From: Streptomyces sp. NBC_01465
GTDB taxonomy: Bacteria > Actinomycetota > Actinomycetes > Streptomycetales > Streptomycetaceae
Length of the DNA stretch: 64,000 nucleotides
Assembly (NCBI RefSeq): GCF_036227325.1
Contig: NZ_CP109467.1
Location: 6,696,001 to 6,760,000, forward strand
Reading direction: 5' to 3'
Shown here: piece after piece, positions 1 to 9,483 of the stretch
Numbering within the stretch: the first letter of the stretch is position 1
Layout of the letters: each line of letters starts with the position of its first letter
Notes under the pieces: generated by a model
The model's database searches: none
Told to the model about the DNA's origin: nothing
What the model saw: only the letters and a program-made list of their open reading frames with translations
Program-made: the position numbers and the translations under genes

Positions 1-1
1 G

Positions 2-379
2 GTCCTTCCGGCCTCGGCGAAGGTCCTCGACTCGGTGGCCTCGTACGGCGTCCCGCGCATCCACTTCGGCGTCGGCACCGGTGAGCTGCTCGGGCTCATG
101 GGCGAGGCCGGCGCGGACGTCGTCGGCGTCGACTGGCGCGTCCCGCTCGACGAGGCCGCGCGCCGGGTCGGGCCCGGCAAGGCGCTCCAGGGCAACCTCG
201 ACCCGGCCGTCCTCTTCGCCTCGACCGAGGTGGTCGAGGCGAAGACCCGCGAGGTGCTTGACGCGGCAGCGGGTCTTGAGGGGCACATCTTCAACCTGGG
301 CCACGGGGTCATGCCGAACATGGACCCCGAGGCGCTGACCCGGCTCGTCGAGTACGTGCACACGCAGACCGCGCGCTAG
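2..379 (+). CDS. hemE: Uroporphyrinogen decarboxylase HemE, C-terminal part (gene starts left of the window)
   Basis: Only the last 125 codons are present; the reading frame is open to the left edge. The enzyme decarboxylates the four acetate side chains of uroporphyrinogen III to give coproporphyrinogen III in the cytoplasm. The visible part carries the family pattern: a strand-rich barrel segment with [10 protein letters not shown], the GADVVGVDW segment, the KALQGNLDP substrate-binding segment and the terminal NLGHGVMP helix cap, ending in [10 protein letters not shown]. The product feeds the cgoX-chdC pair 2.5 kb downstream. Its stop overlaps the stop of the convergent flavoprotein gene by 4 bases, leaving no room for a terminator. 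Confidence 0.95.
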   Translation, partial: VLPASAKVLDSVASYGVPRIHFGVGTGELLGLMGEAGADVVGVDWRVPLDEAARRVGPGKALQGNLDPAVLFASTEVVEAKTREVLDAAAGLEGHIFNLGHGVMPNMDPEALTRLVEYVHTQTAR

Positions 380-1734
380 TCGGACCCCTTCACGGCCGCC
401 GTCGCCTTGCGCGCGGCGACCAGGACCGGGTCCCACACCGGGGAGAACGGCGGGGCGTAGCCCAGGTCCAGGGCGGTCATCTGCTCCACCGTCATACGGG
501 CGGTGAGCGCGACCGCCGCCACGTCCACCCGCTTCGCCGCCCCCTCGCGGCCCACGATCTGCACGCCGAGCAGCCGCCCCGTGCGGCGCTCGGCGAGCAT
601 CTTCACCGTCATCAGGGCCGCACCCGGGTAGTAGCCGGACGTGTTCGTCGACTGGATCGTCACGGTCACGAACTGCAGGCCCGCCGCTCGGGCGTCCTTC
701 TCGCGCAGGCCCGTGCGGCCGATCTCCAGGTCGCGGACCTTGGAGATCGCCGTACCGACCACGCCGGGGAAGATCCCGTACCCGCCGCCGACGTTCGAGC
801 CGATGATCTGGCCGTGTTTGTTGGCGTGCGTGCCGAGCGCGATGTGGCGTTCGCTGCCCGAGACCAGGTCGTGCACCTCCACGCAGTCGCCGCCCGCCCA
901 GATGTTCTCGTGGCCGCGCACACGCATGGAGAGGTCCGTGAGGAGGCCTCCGTGTGCGCCCAGCGGGAGTCCGGCCGCCCTGGCCAGCTCCGTCGCCGGC
1001 TCGACGCCGATGCCCAGGACCACGAGGTCCGCCGGGTACTCGGCCGCGTCCGTGGCGACCGCGCGCACCCGCCCCTCCTCGCCCGTGAGGATTTTCGTGA
1101 CCTCGGCGCCGGTGACCGTCGTGATGCCCATCGCCTCCATCGCCTCGCGGACGAGACGGCCCATGTCCGGGTCGAGCGTGGACATCGGCTCCGGCCCGCG
1201 GGTCAGGACCGTGACCTCGTAACCGTGGTTCAGGAGCGCCTCGGCCATCTCCACGCCGATGTAGCCCGCGCCGACGATCACCGCGCGCCGGCCGGCGGTC
1301 CGCTCCAGCGTCCCGAGCAGCGCCTGGCCGTCGTCGAGCGTGTGGACCCCGTGCACGCCCGGTGCGTCGATGCCGGGGAGCGGCGGGCGGATCGGGCGGG
1401 CGCCGGTCGCGATCACGAGTTTGTCGTACGCGGTCCAGCCGTCCCGGGTGCGGACCCGCTGCCCCGCCACGTCGATCTCCGTGACCTCCGTGTGCATCCG
1501 GAGATCGATCGCGCGCTCCCGGTGCTCCTCGGGCGTACGGGCGATCAGGTCGTCCCGCTCCGGGACCTCGCCGCCCACCCAGTACGGGATTCCGCAGGCC
1601 GAGAACGAGGTGAAACCGGAGCGCTCGAAGGCGATGATCTCCAACTCCTCGGGGCCCCTGAGCCTGCGGGCCTGCGATGCGGCGGACATGCCCGCCGCAT
1701 CGCCGCCGATGACCACCAGTCGTTCCGCCGCCAT
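376..1734 (-). CDS. FAD-dependent pyridine nucleotide-disulfide oxidoreductase (CoA-disulfide reductase / NADH oxidase type)
   Basis: A 452-residue two-dinucleotide-fold flavoprotein. Residues 6-15 hold the FAD Rossmann motif (VVIGGDAAG), and a second glycine motif near residue 150 ([10 protein letters not shown]) binds NAD(P)H. The single redox cysteine, about Cys47 in SACGIPYW, is the signature of the CoA-disulfide reductase, NADH oxidase and peroxidase branch, where the cysteine cycles through a CoA persulfide or sulfenic state. The C-terminal dimerisation domain includes [10 protein letters not shown]. The start has a GAGGGG ribosome site eight bases upstream. The substrate (CoA disulfide, persulfide, oxygen or peroxide) cannot be settled from sequence. 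It is convergent with hemE. Confidence 0.85.
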   Translation of the reverse strand: MAAERLVVIGGDAAGMSAASQARRLRGPEELEIIAFERSGFTSFSACGIPYWVGGEVPERDDLIARTPEEHRERAIDLRMHTEVTEIDVAGQRVRTRDGWTAYDKLVIATGARPIRPPLPGIDAPGVHGVHTLDDGQALLGTLERTAGRRAVIVGAGYIGVEMAEALLNHGYEVTVLTRGPEPMSTLDPDMGRLVREAMEAMGITTVTGAEVTKILTGEEGRVRAVATDAAEYPADLVVLGIGVEPATELARAAGLPLGAHGGLLTDLSMRVRGHENIWAGGDCVEVHDLVSGSERHIALGTHANKHGQIIGSNVGGGYGIFPGVVGTAISKVRDLEIGRTGLREKDARAAGLQFVTVTIQSTNTSGYYPGAALMTVKMLAERRTGRLLGVQIVGREGAAKRVDVAAVALTARMTVEQMTALDLGYAPPFSPVWDPVLVAARKATAAVKGSD

Positions 1735-1750
1735 GCGTTGACCCCTCGTG

Positions 1751-2686
1751 TCAGCTGCCCTGTTCGCCTTCCTCCTCGGACGGTACGTGAGCCGGAACGG
1801 CTGCGGGGCGCTTCGGCAGCCGTGCCCTGATCAGCCGCCACACGACGTACAGGAAGGCGAGCGCTGCGGCGAAGGGGGCGACCGCGGCGACCACCATCGC
1901 GATCCACTTGAGCATCGTCACGAACGCGTCCCAGCCGCCGCCGAGCGCGTCCAGGAAGCCCGGGCTGTCGTCGTCCTTCTTCTTCTCCGCCTTCTTCGTG
2001 ACCGGCGGCTCGGAGAGCGAGAGCGTGATCGTCGACAGGCTCGTCTGGTCCTTCAGGGACGCCTGCTGGGCGAGGAGGGACTCCAAGTCGGCCTGGCGGC
2101 TGGAGAGTTCGCTCTCCAGCTCGACCACGTCGGCGATCTTCTGCGCCCGGTCCATCAGTGCGCGTATCCGGGCGACGCTCGCCCGCTGGGTGGAGATCCG
2201 GCTCTCCACGTCGACGACCTGACCGGTGACGTCCTTGGCGTCGGACTTGCGGGAGAGGAGCTTTCCCGTGCCCTGCAGCGAGGCGAGCACACTGTCGTAG
2301 CTGTCCTGCGGGACCCGCAGGACGACCGTCGAGATCTCGCGTCCCGAGCCGTCCCTGCTGGTCGCCTCGTTGCCGACGAAACCGCCCGCGGTCGAGGCCG
2401 CCGAACGCGCGGTGTCCAGCGCCGTCGCCACGTCCTTGACCTGTACGGAGAGCGAGGCGGTCCGGATGATCTGGGCCTTGGCGAGCGCCGGGCTCTTCGC
2501 CGGCTTGCTCCCGGACGACGGCTGTTTGCCACCGGCGTCGGCCGCCCCGCTGCCCTGCTCGGGCTGGGCCGCCTTGTGGTCGGCCTCCGATTTGCCGGCG
2601 GAGTCGTCGCTGCCGCTCGCACCGCATCCGGCGAGGGCGAGCGAGGCGGCGAGCAGTACTGCCGCGAGACTTCTGGGTGCGCGCAT
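1751..2686 (-). CDS. DUF4349 domain lipoprotein with C-terminal membrane helix
   Basis: A 311-residue exported protein. The start at 2686 was chosen because it gives a lipoprotein signal with lipobox LALAGC at about residues 16-21; the frame is open far upstream but that part reads as antisense of cgoX. A low-complexity Ser/Gly/Lys linker is followed by the DUF4349 core (IIRTASLSVQVKDV, then coiled-coil heptads up to about residue 215) and a hydrophobic helix near residues 265-290 followed by basic residues. The protein is therefore tethered at both ends to the membrane outer face. No enzymatic motif is visible and the function is unknown. It lies upstream of and divergent from cgoX. Confidence 0.85.
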   Translation of the reverse strand: MRAPRSLAAVLLAASLALAGCGASGSDDSAGKSEADHKAAQPEQGSGAADAGGKQPSSGSKPAKSPALAKAQIIRTASLSVQVKDVATALDTARSAASTAGGFVGNEATSRDGSGREISTVVLRVPQDSYDSVLASLQGTGKLLSRKSDAKDVTGQVVDVESRISTQRASVARIRALMDRAQKIADVVELESELSSRQADLESLLAQQASLKDQTSLSTITLSLSEPPVTKKAEKKKDDDSPGFLDALGGGWDAFVTMLKWIAMVVAAVAPFAAALAFLYVVWRLIRARLPKRPAAVPAHVPSEEEGEQGS

Positions 2687-2828
2687 TCCGGGGTCCCCCG
2701 AACGTCGTGTCCGTTGTTGCAGGTTCGACGTACGGGGCCCTGGGGCGGGTTGCTCTCCGCTGATCCCGAAGCGGTCACGTTCGGGACTCGGAAAGGGGTT
2801 GCGGCAGGGGTTTGAGAGAGTGGACCCC

Positions 2829-4265
2829 ATGAGTGCGGACACACAGGACACACGTACGGGCCACGTCGTCGTCGTCGGCGGCGGCATCTCCGGCCTCGCG
2901 GCCGCCCACCGGCTGCTGGGCACCGGGGTGCGCGTGACCGTCCTGGAGGGCTCGGGGACGCTGGGCGGCAAGCTGCTGACGGGCGAGATCGAGGGCGTAC
3001 GGACCGACTTCGGCGCCGAGTCCATGCTCGCCCGCCGCACAGAAGGCGTCGGCCTCGCCCGCGCGGTGGGCCTCGGCGACGCCCTGCAGCCGCCCGCGAT
3101 CGCGAGCGCCAGTCTCTGGAACCGGGGCGCGCTCGTCCCCATGCCCAAGGGGCATGTGATGGGCGTACCCGGCGACGCACAGGCGCTCACCGGCGTCCTC
3201 TCCGAGGACGGCCTGCGCCGGATCGCCCAGGACCTCGAACTGCCGCGCACCGAGATCGGCGAGGACACCGCGCTCGGTGAGTACGTCGCCGCCCGCATGG
3301 GACGCGAGGTCGTCGACCGGCTCGTCGAGCCGCTGCTCGGCGGGGTGTACGCGGGCGACGTCTACCGCACCTCGATGCGCTCCTCCGTCCCCGCGCTCTA
3401 CGAGGCCGTCCGCAGCCACGACACCCTCACCGGCGCCGTCCGCTCGATCCAGGAGCGGACCCCCAACAGCTCAGTCGCCCCCGCCACCCCCGTCTTCGCG
3501 GGCCTCGAAGGCGGCATCGGCACCCTTCCCGGCGCGGTCGCCGACGCGATCCGCGCGGGCGGCGGCGACATCCAGCTGCACCGGCCCGTCCACGAGCTGC
3601 GGCGCACCGGGGCCGGCTGGCGGCTGCGTACCGACGACGGATTCGTCGAGGCCGACGCCGTCGTCCTGGCCGCCCCCGCCTGGGCCGCCTCCGCGCTCCT
3701 CGCCGCCGAGTCGCCCGCCGCTTCCGCCGAACTGGCCGCCGTCGAGTACGCGTCGATGTCCCTGGTCACCCTCGCCTTCCGCCGCAGCGAGGTGAACCTG
3801 CCGAAGGGCTCCGGCTTCCTGGTGCCGCCCGTCGACGGCCACACCATCAAGGCCTCCACCTTCTCCAGCCAGAAGTGGGCCTGGGCCGACCGCGACCCCG
3901 AACTCGTCCTGCTGCGCACCTCGCTGGGCCGCTACGGCGACGAGGCGCATCTGCACCGCGAGGACGCCGACCTGGTGGACGTGTCGCTGAGCGACCTGGG
4001 CGAGGCGACCGGGCTGAGCGCCAAGCCGGTCGCGTCCGCCGTCACCCGGTGGATAGGAGGGCTGCCGCAGTACCCGGTCGGGCATCTGGCGCGGGTCGGC
4101 CGTATCCGTACCGCGGTCGCCGCACTGCCCGGACTGAGCGTCTGCGGGGCGGCGTACGACGGGGTCGGTATCCCTGCGTGCATCGCCGGTGCACAGCGCG
4201 CGGCCGACGAGATCTTGGCCACGCCCACCCTGGTGCCGGGCATCCCGAACGGCTTGGGACAATAG
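2829..4265 (+). CDS. cgoX: Coproporphyrinogen III oxidase / protoporphyrinogen oxidase-type flavoprotein (HemY/CgoX)
   Basis: 478 residues. The N-terminus has the FAD motif [17 protein letters not shown] (about residues 15-31), followed by the GGKLLTGE segment and a C-terminal FAD contact ([16 protein letters not shown]), as in the HemY superfamily. In actinobacteria this enzyme oxidises coproporphyrinogen III to coproporphyrin III rather than acting on protoporphyrinogen, which fits the coproheme decarboxylase gene that follows after 4 bases. The start at 2829 is chosen by homology of the first strand; the ribosome site is weak. Older annotation would call it hemG or hemY. The enzyme is soluble, with no membrane segment. 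Confidence 0.93.
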   Translation: MSADTQDTRTGHVVVVGGGISGLAAAHRLLGTGVRVTVLEGSGTLGGKLLTGEIEGVRTDFGAESMLARRTEGVGLARAVGLGDALQPPAIASASLWNRGALVPMPKGHVMGVPGDAQALTGVLSEDGLRRIAQDLELPRTEIGEDTALGEYVAARMGREVVDRLVEPLLGGVYAGDVYRTSMRSSVPALYEAVRSHDTLTGAVRSIQERTPNSSVAPATPVFAGLEGGIGTLPGAVADAIRAGGGDIQLHRPVHELRRTGAGWRLRTDDGFVEADAVVLAAPAWAASALLAAESPAASAELAAVEYASMSLVTLAFRRSEVNLPKGSGFLVPPVDGHTIKASTFSSQKWAWADRDPELVLLRTSLGRYGDEAHLHREDADLVDVSLSDLGEATGLSAKPVASAVTRWIGGLPQYPVGHLARVGRIRTAVAALPGLSVCGAAYDGVGIPACIAGAQRAADEILATPTLVPGIPNGLGQ

Positions 4266-4269
4266 CGGC

Positions 4270-4986
4270 ATGACTGATGCACCAGAGAAGATTCCCAACG
4301 CGGGGAAGAAGGCGAAGGACCTCAACGAGGTCATCCGCTACACCCTGTGGTCCGTCTTCAAGCTGCGCGATGTCCTGCCCGAGAACCGCGCCGGTTACGC
4401 GGACGAGGTCCAGGAGCTCTTCGACCAGCTCGCCGCCAAGGACATCACCGTCCGCGGCACGTACGACGTCTCGGGGCTGCGCGCCGACGCCGACGTCATG
4501 ATCTGGTGGCACGCTGAGACGGCCGACGAGCTGCAGGAGGCGTACAACCTCTTCCGCCGCACCAAGCTCGGCCGCGCGCTGGAGCCGGTCTGGTCGAACA
4601 TGGCGCTGCACCGCCCCGCCGAGTTCAACAAGTCGCACATCCCGGCCTTCCTGGCCGACGAGACGCCCCGCAACTATGTGAGCGTCTACCCCTTCGTGCG
4701 CTCCTACGACTGGTACCTGCTGCCCGACGAGGACCGTCGCCGCATGCTCAAGGACCACGGCATGATGGCCCGCGGCTACCCCGACGTGCGCGCCAACACG
4801 GTCGCCTCGTTCTCGCTCGGCGACTACGAGTGGCTGCTGGCCTTCGAGGCCGACGAGCTCTACCGCATCGTCGACCTCATGCGCCATCTGCGGGCGTCCG
4901 AGGCGCGGATGCACGTCCGCGAGGAGGTCCCGTTCTACACGGGCCGCCGCAAGTCCGTCGCAGACCTGGTGGCGGGCCTGGCCTAG
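4270..4986 (+). CDS. chdC: Coproheme decarboxylase ChdC (HemQ, chlorite dismutase-like)
   Basis: 238 residues of the chlorite-dismutase-like fold. It converts iron-coproporphyrin III (coproheme) to haem b by two peroxide-dependent oxidative decarboxylations. The proximal haem ligand is the His in [11 protein letters not shown], and the catalytic tyrosine sits in [13 protein letters not shown]; the C-terminal EVPFYTGRR segment is also typical. It starts 4 bases after cgoX, so the two terminal steps of the coproporphyrin pathway are co-transcribed. The ferrochelatase (cpfC) is not in this window. The gene ends 25 bases from the convergent peptidase gene. Confidence 0.95.
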   Translation: MTDAPEKIPNAGKKAKDLNEVIRYTLWSVFKLRDVLPENRAGYADEVQELFDQLAAKDITVRGTYDVSGLRADADVMIWWHAETADELQEAYNLFRRTKLGRALEPVWSNMALHRPAEFNKSHIPAFLADETPRNYVSVYPFVRSYDWYLLPDEDRRRMLKDHGMMARGYPDVRANTVASFSLGDYEWLLAFEADELYRIVDLMRHLRASEARMHVREEVPFYTGRRKSVADLVAGLA

Positions 4987-5011
4987 GCCCACCACCCCTC
5001 AACCCGGAAGA

Positions 5012-6643
5012 TCAGACGGCGGAATCCAGCGGGGGCACTAGCCCTGCCAGCGCCCGCCCGTCCAATGACACCGGGTTCGGCTCCGGGTGCGGCGCGCACG
5101 CAGCGCGCCGCACCGGCGTCCGACCACTCAGCAGGTACTCCTCCATGTAGTTGTTCACGCAGGCGTTGGCGCCGCCGCCGATACCATGCGTCCCCGCGCC
5201 CCGCTCCGTGATCAGTACGGACCCGGGCAGCCTCCTCTGCAGCTCCAGCGCCCCCGGGTACGGGGTCGCCGCATCGCGCTCCGCGGCCAGGATCAGCGTC
5301 GGCGGCAGTGCGCCGCGCGCGGTGCGGACGTCCAGCGGCTGCTGGTGCGGTGCCTTCCAGAACGCGCACGGCAGGTTCATCCAGGCGTTGTCCCAGGTCT
5401 CGAACGGCGCCCGGCGCGCGAGCGCGGTGTTGTCGCGGTCCCAGGTCCTCCAGTCCCTCGGCCAGGCGGTGTCGTTGCACTCCACCGCCGTGTAGACGGC
5501 GTTGCCGTTCTCGTTGTCCCAGGCGGACTTCGGGTCCGGGGCGGCCTGGGCGATCAGCGGCTTCGGGTCGCCCTTCAGATACGCGCTCAGGGCGGCGGCG
5601 CGGTCGGCCCACACGTCGTCGTAGTAACCGGCCTGCAGGAACGCCGCCTGGAGCTGCGCGGGGCCGACCGTACCGCCGGCCGGGTCGTGTGCGAGACGGG
5701 CCCGCACCTTGTCGTAACTGGCCAGTACCGCCTGGGGAGTTGAGCCGAGGTGGTACGTCTTGTCGTGCTTGGCGACCCAGCGGCGGAAGTCCTCCCAGCG
5801 GCGCTCGAAGGCGAGCGACTGGTCGAGGTTGTTGTCGTACCAGATCTGCTTCGGGTCGGGGTTGACCGCCGAGTCGAAGACCATGCGGCGTACGTGCGAG
5901 GGGAAGAGCGTCGCGTACACCGCACCGAAGTAGGTGCCGTACGAGGCACCCATGAAGGTCAGCTTCTTCTCGCCGAGCGCGGCCCGCAGGACGTCCAGGT
6001 CACGGGCGTTGTTGAGCGAGGTGTAGTGGCGCAGCGCCGAGCCCGCGCGGCGTGCGCAGCCCTCGGCGTACGCCTTCGCCTGTGCGATGCGCTTGCGCTT
6101 GTACGCCTCGGAGGGGAACGCCGGGGCGCCGGTGGGCGCCTTGGCGAACTCGGCGGGGGAGACGCAGGAGAGCGGGGCGGAGCGGCCGACACCGCGTGGG
6201 GCGTAGCCCACCATGTCGTACGCCTTCGCGAGGCCCTTCCACTCCGGGAAGTCGGCGACGAGGGGGAAGTACATGGAGGAGGCGCCGGGGCCGCCCGGGT
6301 TGAAGACCAACGCGCCCTGGCGGGCGGCCTTTTCGCCGGTGGCGCGCAGGCGGCTGACCGTCAGCGCGATCTGCTTCCCGTTGGGGTGCGCGTAGTCGAG
6401 CGGGACCTTCACGGTGCCGCACTGGGCGGGCGCCGACACCTGCTCGACGGCGGCGCACTTGCCGAAGGCGATACCGGTGGCGGCCGCGCGCCGGGCCGCG
6501 ACCTCGGTGCCCGTGGACTCGGCGGAGGCGGGGGCGGCGGCGGTGTCGGCGCTGCCGGCGTGTGCGGCGGGGGCGGTGGCCAGGGAGGACATGGCCGACA
6601 GGATCAAGGCCCCGGCTGTTCCGTACAGCGCTACTGCTCTCAT
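5012..6643 (-). CDS. Secreted alpha/beta-hydrolase, tripeptidyl aminopeptidase (Tap/SlpD) family
   Basis: 543 residues with a Sec-type signal (MRAVALYGTAGALILSAMSS, Ala-rich cleavage region to about residue 30), so the enzyme acts outside the cell. The alpha/beta-hydrolase core has an oxyanion loop FNPGGPGASS, the nucleophile elbow GASYGTYFG (Ser in G-x-S-x-G), an acid in ILAAERDAATPY and the His in GAGTHGI. The C-terminal four-helix TAP-like extension (NACVNNYMEEYLLSGRTP) is characteristic of Streptomyces mycelium-associated tripeptidyl aminopeptidases that cut N-terminal tripeptides. An AGGGA ribosome site lies six bases upstream. The exact peptide specificity is inferred from the family. 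Confidence 0.9.
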   Translation of the reverse strand: MRAVALYGTAGALILSAMSSLATAPAAHAGSADTAAAPASAESTGTEVAARRAAATGIAFGKCAAVEQVSAPAQCGTVKVPLDYAHPNGKQIALTVSRLRATGEKAARQGALVFNPGGPGASSMYFPLVADFPEWKGLAKAYDMVGYAPRGVGRSAPLSCVSPAEFAKAPTGAPAFPSEAYKRKRIAQAKAYAEGCARRAGSALRHYTSLNNARDLDVLRAALGEKKLTFMGASYGTYFGAVYATLFPSHVRRMVFDSAVNPDPKQIWYDNNLDQSLAFERRWEDFRRWVAKHDKTYHLGSTPQAVLASYDKVRARLAHDPAGGTVGPAQLQAAFLQAGYYDDVWADRAAALSAYLKGDPKPLIAQAAPDPKSAWDNENGNAVYTAVECNDTAWPRDWRTWDRDNTALARRAPFETWDNAWMNLPCAFWKAPHQQPLDVRTARGALPPTLILAAERDAATPYPGALELQRRLPGSVLITERGAGTHGIGGGANACVNNYMEEYLLSGRTPVRRAACAPHPEPNPVSLDGRALAGLVPPLDSAV

Positions 6644-6734
6644 CGCTATCCCTTCGTGACTGCGTACCTGCAGAACAAAAGGGATGATTCGTGCGGTAGT
6701 TGACTAAGTAAAGCACCGCCTGCCGGTGTCGGGG

Positions 6735-7502
6735 TCAATGACTCCTATGCGCGGTGCGGCCACTGCCGAGGGCCGCCCGCAGCGCCGGATCGTCCACCGC
6801 GCGCAGGCCCCGTACGGCCACGGCGGTCAGATAGTCCGGCTCCACGTCCCCGAGAGCGGCCAGCAGGCGCTGCCCCTCGGCGGAGGCCCAGCGGGTGTAC
6901 GGGTGGACCTCGATGCGGGCGATCGCCAGGCAGCCCAGGGTGAGAACGAGCGGGAGGGAGAACCAGGCGGCGATCGGGCCCCGGCCGGTGTTGCTCTGAT
7001 CCACCATCAGCAGGGCCGCGGCGGCCATCGCGAGGACGAGCACGGTCGCGGCGCGCACCGCGCGGACGCCCGCCGCGATGTCCGTGCGGGCGTTCTCGGG
7101 GACGGCGAGGCCCGCGTGGACCAGGCGGTCGGCGAGGGTGCGTACGGCGTCGGCGGCCGCTGCCGCGGTCCGTATCGCGGCGGTACGGGCCTGACCCGCG
7201 GGGCCGATCGCCCGCAGCACGCTGCGCTCCAGGTCGTCCTGGCCCTCGGGGTCGACGACGGTTGCCCAGCCGGTGTGGGCGAGCAGCAGCCGCCGCCGGC
7301 GGTGCATGGAGATCAGCGTCAGATCGGTGACCCGGTGGGGGCCGCCCGCGAGGAACGCGGCCTCGTAGAGCGTGAGCGAGCGGCCTTCGCTGTCCGCGGA
7401 CTCCGGTGCGGGGCGGGCGGCTTCGACCGTGGCGAGGCAGAGCCGGCCGCACGAGATTCCTGCGGCAGCCCATGCGACCAGCAGAAAGATGACCCAGAAC
7501 AT
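6735..7502 (-). CDS. TIGR04222 domain membrane protein without a Cys-rich tail
   Basis: 255 residues with an N-terminal membrane helix, a conserved TIGR04222-type block (LTLYEAAFLAGGPHRVTDLTLISM, then an L-x-R-A segment), and two central helices (about residues 145-190). It matches the gene at 8427-9479 in architecture: EAAFLAGGPHRVTD here against EAAFLSGGPARVTD there, and similar C-terminal GLRAVDDPALRAAL against GLRALPDPLLQAQL. Unlike that paralogue it stops right after this element and has no Ser/Gly/Cys tail. It is the last gene of a minus-strand group with DUF4142, the tailed TIGR04222 protein and DUF692. Function unknown; it may be a scaffold or partner of the tailed form. Confidence 0.85.
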   Translation of the reverse strand: MFWVIFLLVAWAAAGISCGRLCLATVEAARPAPESADSEGRSLTLYEAAFLAGGPHRVTDLTLISMHRRRRLLLAHTGWATVVDPEGQDDLERSVLRAIGPAGQARTAAIRTAAAAADAVRTLADRLVHAGLAVPENARTDIAAGVRAVRAATVLVLAMAAAALLMVDQSNTGRGPIAAWFSLPLVLTLGCLAIARIEVHPYTRWASAEGQRLLAALGDVEPDYLTAVAVRGLRAVDDPALRAALGSGRTAHRSH

Positions 7503-7565
7503 GTCGGCTTTCTACGCGAGTCGGTTGCCGGAGCGCCATGGGATATCCACGATGTGGACCGGGCG

Positions 7566-8339
7566 TTATGGGTTCGTTGCGGTGGGCGACGCGGCGGCCG
7601 GGGAGGGATTCGCGCGGGAGGCGGGCGGGGGCAGCGGGAAGCTGGGCGAGGAGGTGACGGGCGGCACGGCCGGCGGGGTGCTGCCCGGGACGGGCGGGGG
7701 CGGTCCGGTGGGACTTGCGGTCGCGGTGGCGGCTGCGGACGTGGCGAGCGCCTGGAAGTCGACGAAGCCGGTCGCCTCGAGGACCTTCATATGGTCCAGG
7801 ACGGTCGTGTTCGCGTCGTCCGCGAGGGTGCGGACCAAGGAGTTACGGGTGTTGGCCCTGATCTGGGCGACGAGGGAGAAGACCTTGCCGTGGGCCTGGC
7901 GCACGATGGTGGCGAAGTCCTTCTCGTACGTCGTCGTGTCGCGGTCCCCGGTGAGGGTCTTCAGGAAGCCCTGCTGCTGGGCGTTGGGCTGGGTCGGCAG
8001 CTCCATGCCCAACTGGGCCGCGACTTCGCGGACGCGGGCGTCGAGGAAGGCGTGGCCGTCGACGAGGTGCTCGCCCGCGGTCTTGATCGCGGGCGTGGGG
8101 GCGCGCTCGATGGCCTGCTGGCCCGCCGGGCCCTCCCACAGGCCGGCGAGTCTGACGCGTACGACAAAGTCGCGGTCGGCGGCGGAGAGCGGGCCCCAAC
8201 GGGTGTTCACCGTACCGGCGTTGAGATTCGCGACGCCGGTTCCGGAACGGTCCGCGTACGACCAGATCGGAAAGAGCAGGGCGCTGATCGTCGCCGTGAG
8301 GGCGACGACGACCAGCGTGGTGCCGGTGATGGAACGCAT
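7566..8339 (-). CDS. DUF4142 domain secreted or membrane-anchored protein
   Basis: 257 residues with an N-terminal hydrophobic helix (TTLVVVALTATISALLF) acting as signal or anchor. The DUF4142 four-helix bundle (a ferritin-like fold) covers about residues 50-200, starting LSAADRDFVVRVRLAGLWEGPAGQQAIERA and running through HLVDGHAFLDARVREVA and GFLKTLTGDRDTTTYEKDF. The last 50 residues are a Pro/Ser/Ala low-complexity extension. The gene has a perfect AGGAGG ribosome site. It lies between two TIGR04222 genes on the same strand, so it may act with them at the cell surface. No function is established for the family that I can assign here. Confidence 0.85.
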   Translation of the reverse strand: MRSITGTTLVVVALTATISALLFPIWSYADRSGTGVANLNAGTVNTRWGPLSAADRDFVVRVRLAGLWEGPAGQQAIERAPTPAIKTAGEHLVDGHAFLDARVREVAAQLGMELPTQPNAQQQGFLKTLTGDRDTTTYEKDFATIVRQAHGKVFSLVAQIRANTRNSLVRTLADDANTTVLDHMKVLEATGFVDFQALATSAAATATASPTGPPPPVPGSTPPAVPPVTSSPSFPLPPPASRANPSPAAASPTATNP

Positions 8340-8426
8340 GGTGCCTCCTGGTGCGGCACCGCACGTTAGTGCGCGTTTCGATGATCCTGTGGGGAGTTCG
8401 GCGAAATCCCAGGCAGGGGTGGGGCC

Positions 8427-9479
8427 CTAGCTGCTGCTGGATCCGCAGCTGGAACCGGAACTCGATCCGCAGCTGGAGCCCGAACTACCGCCGCAGCTCG
8501 ACCCGGAACTGCCGCAACTGGAGCCACTGCTGCAACTCGAGCCACTGCTGCAGGAGGACCCGGAGCCGCCTCCGCAGCTGGACCCGCCGCCTCCGCTGCT
8601 GCTGCTCCCGCAGCCCGATCCGCTCGAGCCCGGGCTGCCGCACCACACCGTTGGCGTGGTGATGACAGCGGCGGTGTACGGGTCGTAATGCGAGCCCGAG
8701 GACATGGAGGAGGACCTGCGCGGCCCGGCTCCCGGCATGCGCGCGGCCGCGAACAGCTGTGCCTGCAGGAGCGGATCGGGCAGCGCGCGCAGCCCGTGCA
8801 GCGCGACCCGTACGGCGCCGGCCGGATGCAGTGCGTACTCGGCCCGGTAGGCGGCCAGGGCCGCCTTGCCCGGTCCTGTCACCCGGCGTCCGGAGACGGC
8901 CGAGCACACCAGGCCGGTGACCATCCCGCCGATCAGGGCGGGAAGCACCTTGATGATGAAGGGGAACGGGTCCTCGCCGAACTCGGCCGACGAGAATTCC
9001 ATGGCCGTCGGAATGACGGACAGCGGCAGCCCCAGGAAGCAGACGACGAACTGGACGAGCCCCCACACCCCGGGCGCCCGCCGGGCGTGCGGCTCCACCA
9101 TCAGCCCGCGCGCCGCGAGCCCGTCGCCGATCTCCTGCACGGCGGGGCTGCGCATCACCGCGTACCGCAGCTCGTGCAGCGCTCCGCTGGGCGCCTCGGC
9201 GAGCGCCGCCAGCACGGCGCGCTCGACGGGCTCCTGCGCGACGGGCCGCTGCACGGCGACGATGCCCGGACCGCCCACCTGGATCCGGCCGTCCTCGGAC
9301 ATGGCCGTGAGAGCGGTGTCGGTGACCCGGGCGGGTCCGCCCGACAGGAAGGCGGCCTCCATGACGTCATGGACGCCGGAGCCGGCGGTGGCGTGCCCGC
9401 GGGCACGGACGGTGAGGGAGATCAGGCCGATGGAGGAGGCGCCGATCACCAGGTAGTAGAGGAGCGCGAGACCGTTCAC
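8427..9479 (-). CDS. TIGR04222 membrane protein with Ser/Gly/Cys repeat tail, possible MNIO substrate
   Basis: 350 residues from the GTG at 9479, chosen over an ATG at 9506 because GGAAGG lies seven bases upstream and the gene then begins just after the DUF692 stop. An N-terminal membrane helix is followed by the TIGR04222 block (VMEAAFLSGGPARVTDTALTAM), two central membrane helices around residues 155-200 and the GLRALPDPLLQ element. The last ~75 residues are almost only Ser, Gly and Cys, with nine cysteines mostly in Ser-Ser-Cys units spaced by four to seven residues. Such tails next to a DUF692 iron oxidase suggest a modified peptide-like region, or a metal-binding surface. Function unproven. 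Confidence 0.85.
   Translation of the reverse strand: MNGLALLYYLVIGASSIGLISLTVRARGHATAGSGVHDVMEAAFLSGGPARVTDTALTAMSEDGRIQVGGPGIVAVQRPVAQEPVERAVLAALAEAPSGALHELRYAVMRSPAVQEIGDGLAARGLMVEPHARRAPGVWGLVQFVVCFLGLPLSVIPTAMEFSSAEFGEDPFPFIIKVLPALIGGMVTGLVCSAVSGRRVTGPGKAALAAYRAEYALHPAGAVRVALHGLRALPDPLLQAQLFAAARMPGAGPRRSSSMSSGSHYDPYTAAVITTPTVWCGSPGSSGSGCGSSSSGGGGSSCGGGSGSSCSSGSSCSSGSSCGSSGSSCGGSSGSSCGSSSGSSCGSSSS
8521..8554. repeat. Tandem 18-bp direct repeat in the Cys-rich tail
   Basis: The unit gagccactgctgcaactc at 8521-8538 is followed at once by a second copy that matches for 15 of the next 16 bases (8539-8554). On the minus strand each unit encodes Ser-Ser-Cys/Ser-Ser-Gly. Tandem DNA repeats of this kind allow the number of Cys units to change by slippage. 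Confidence 0.8.
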
Positions 9480-9483
9480 GTGA

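Noticed and set aside
2686..3298. Longer N-terminus for the DUF4349 protein
   Set aside because: The extension is antisense to cgoX and would bury the lipoprotein signal.
8427..8640. CRISPR-like or minisatellite array
   Set aside because: The repeats are in-frame Ser/Gly/Cys codons with no constant repeat-spacer pattern and no cas genes nearby.
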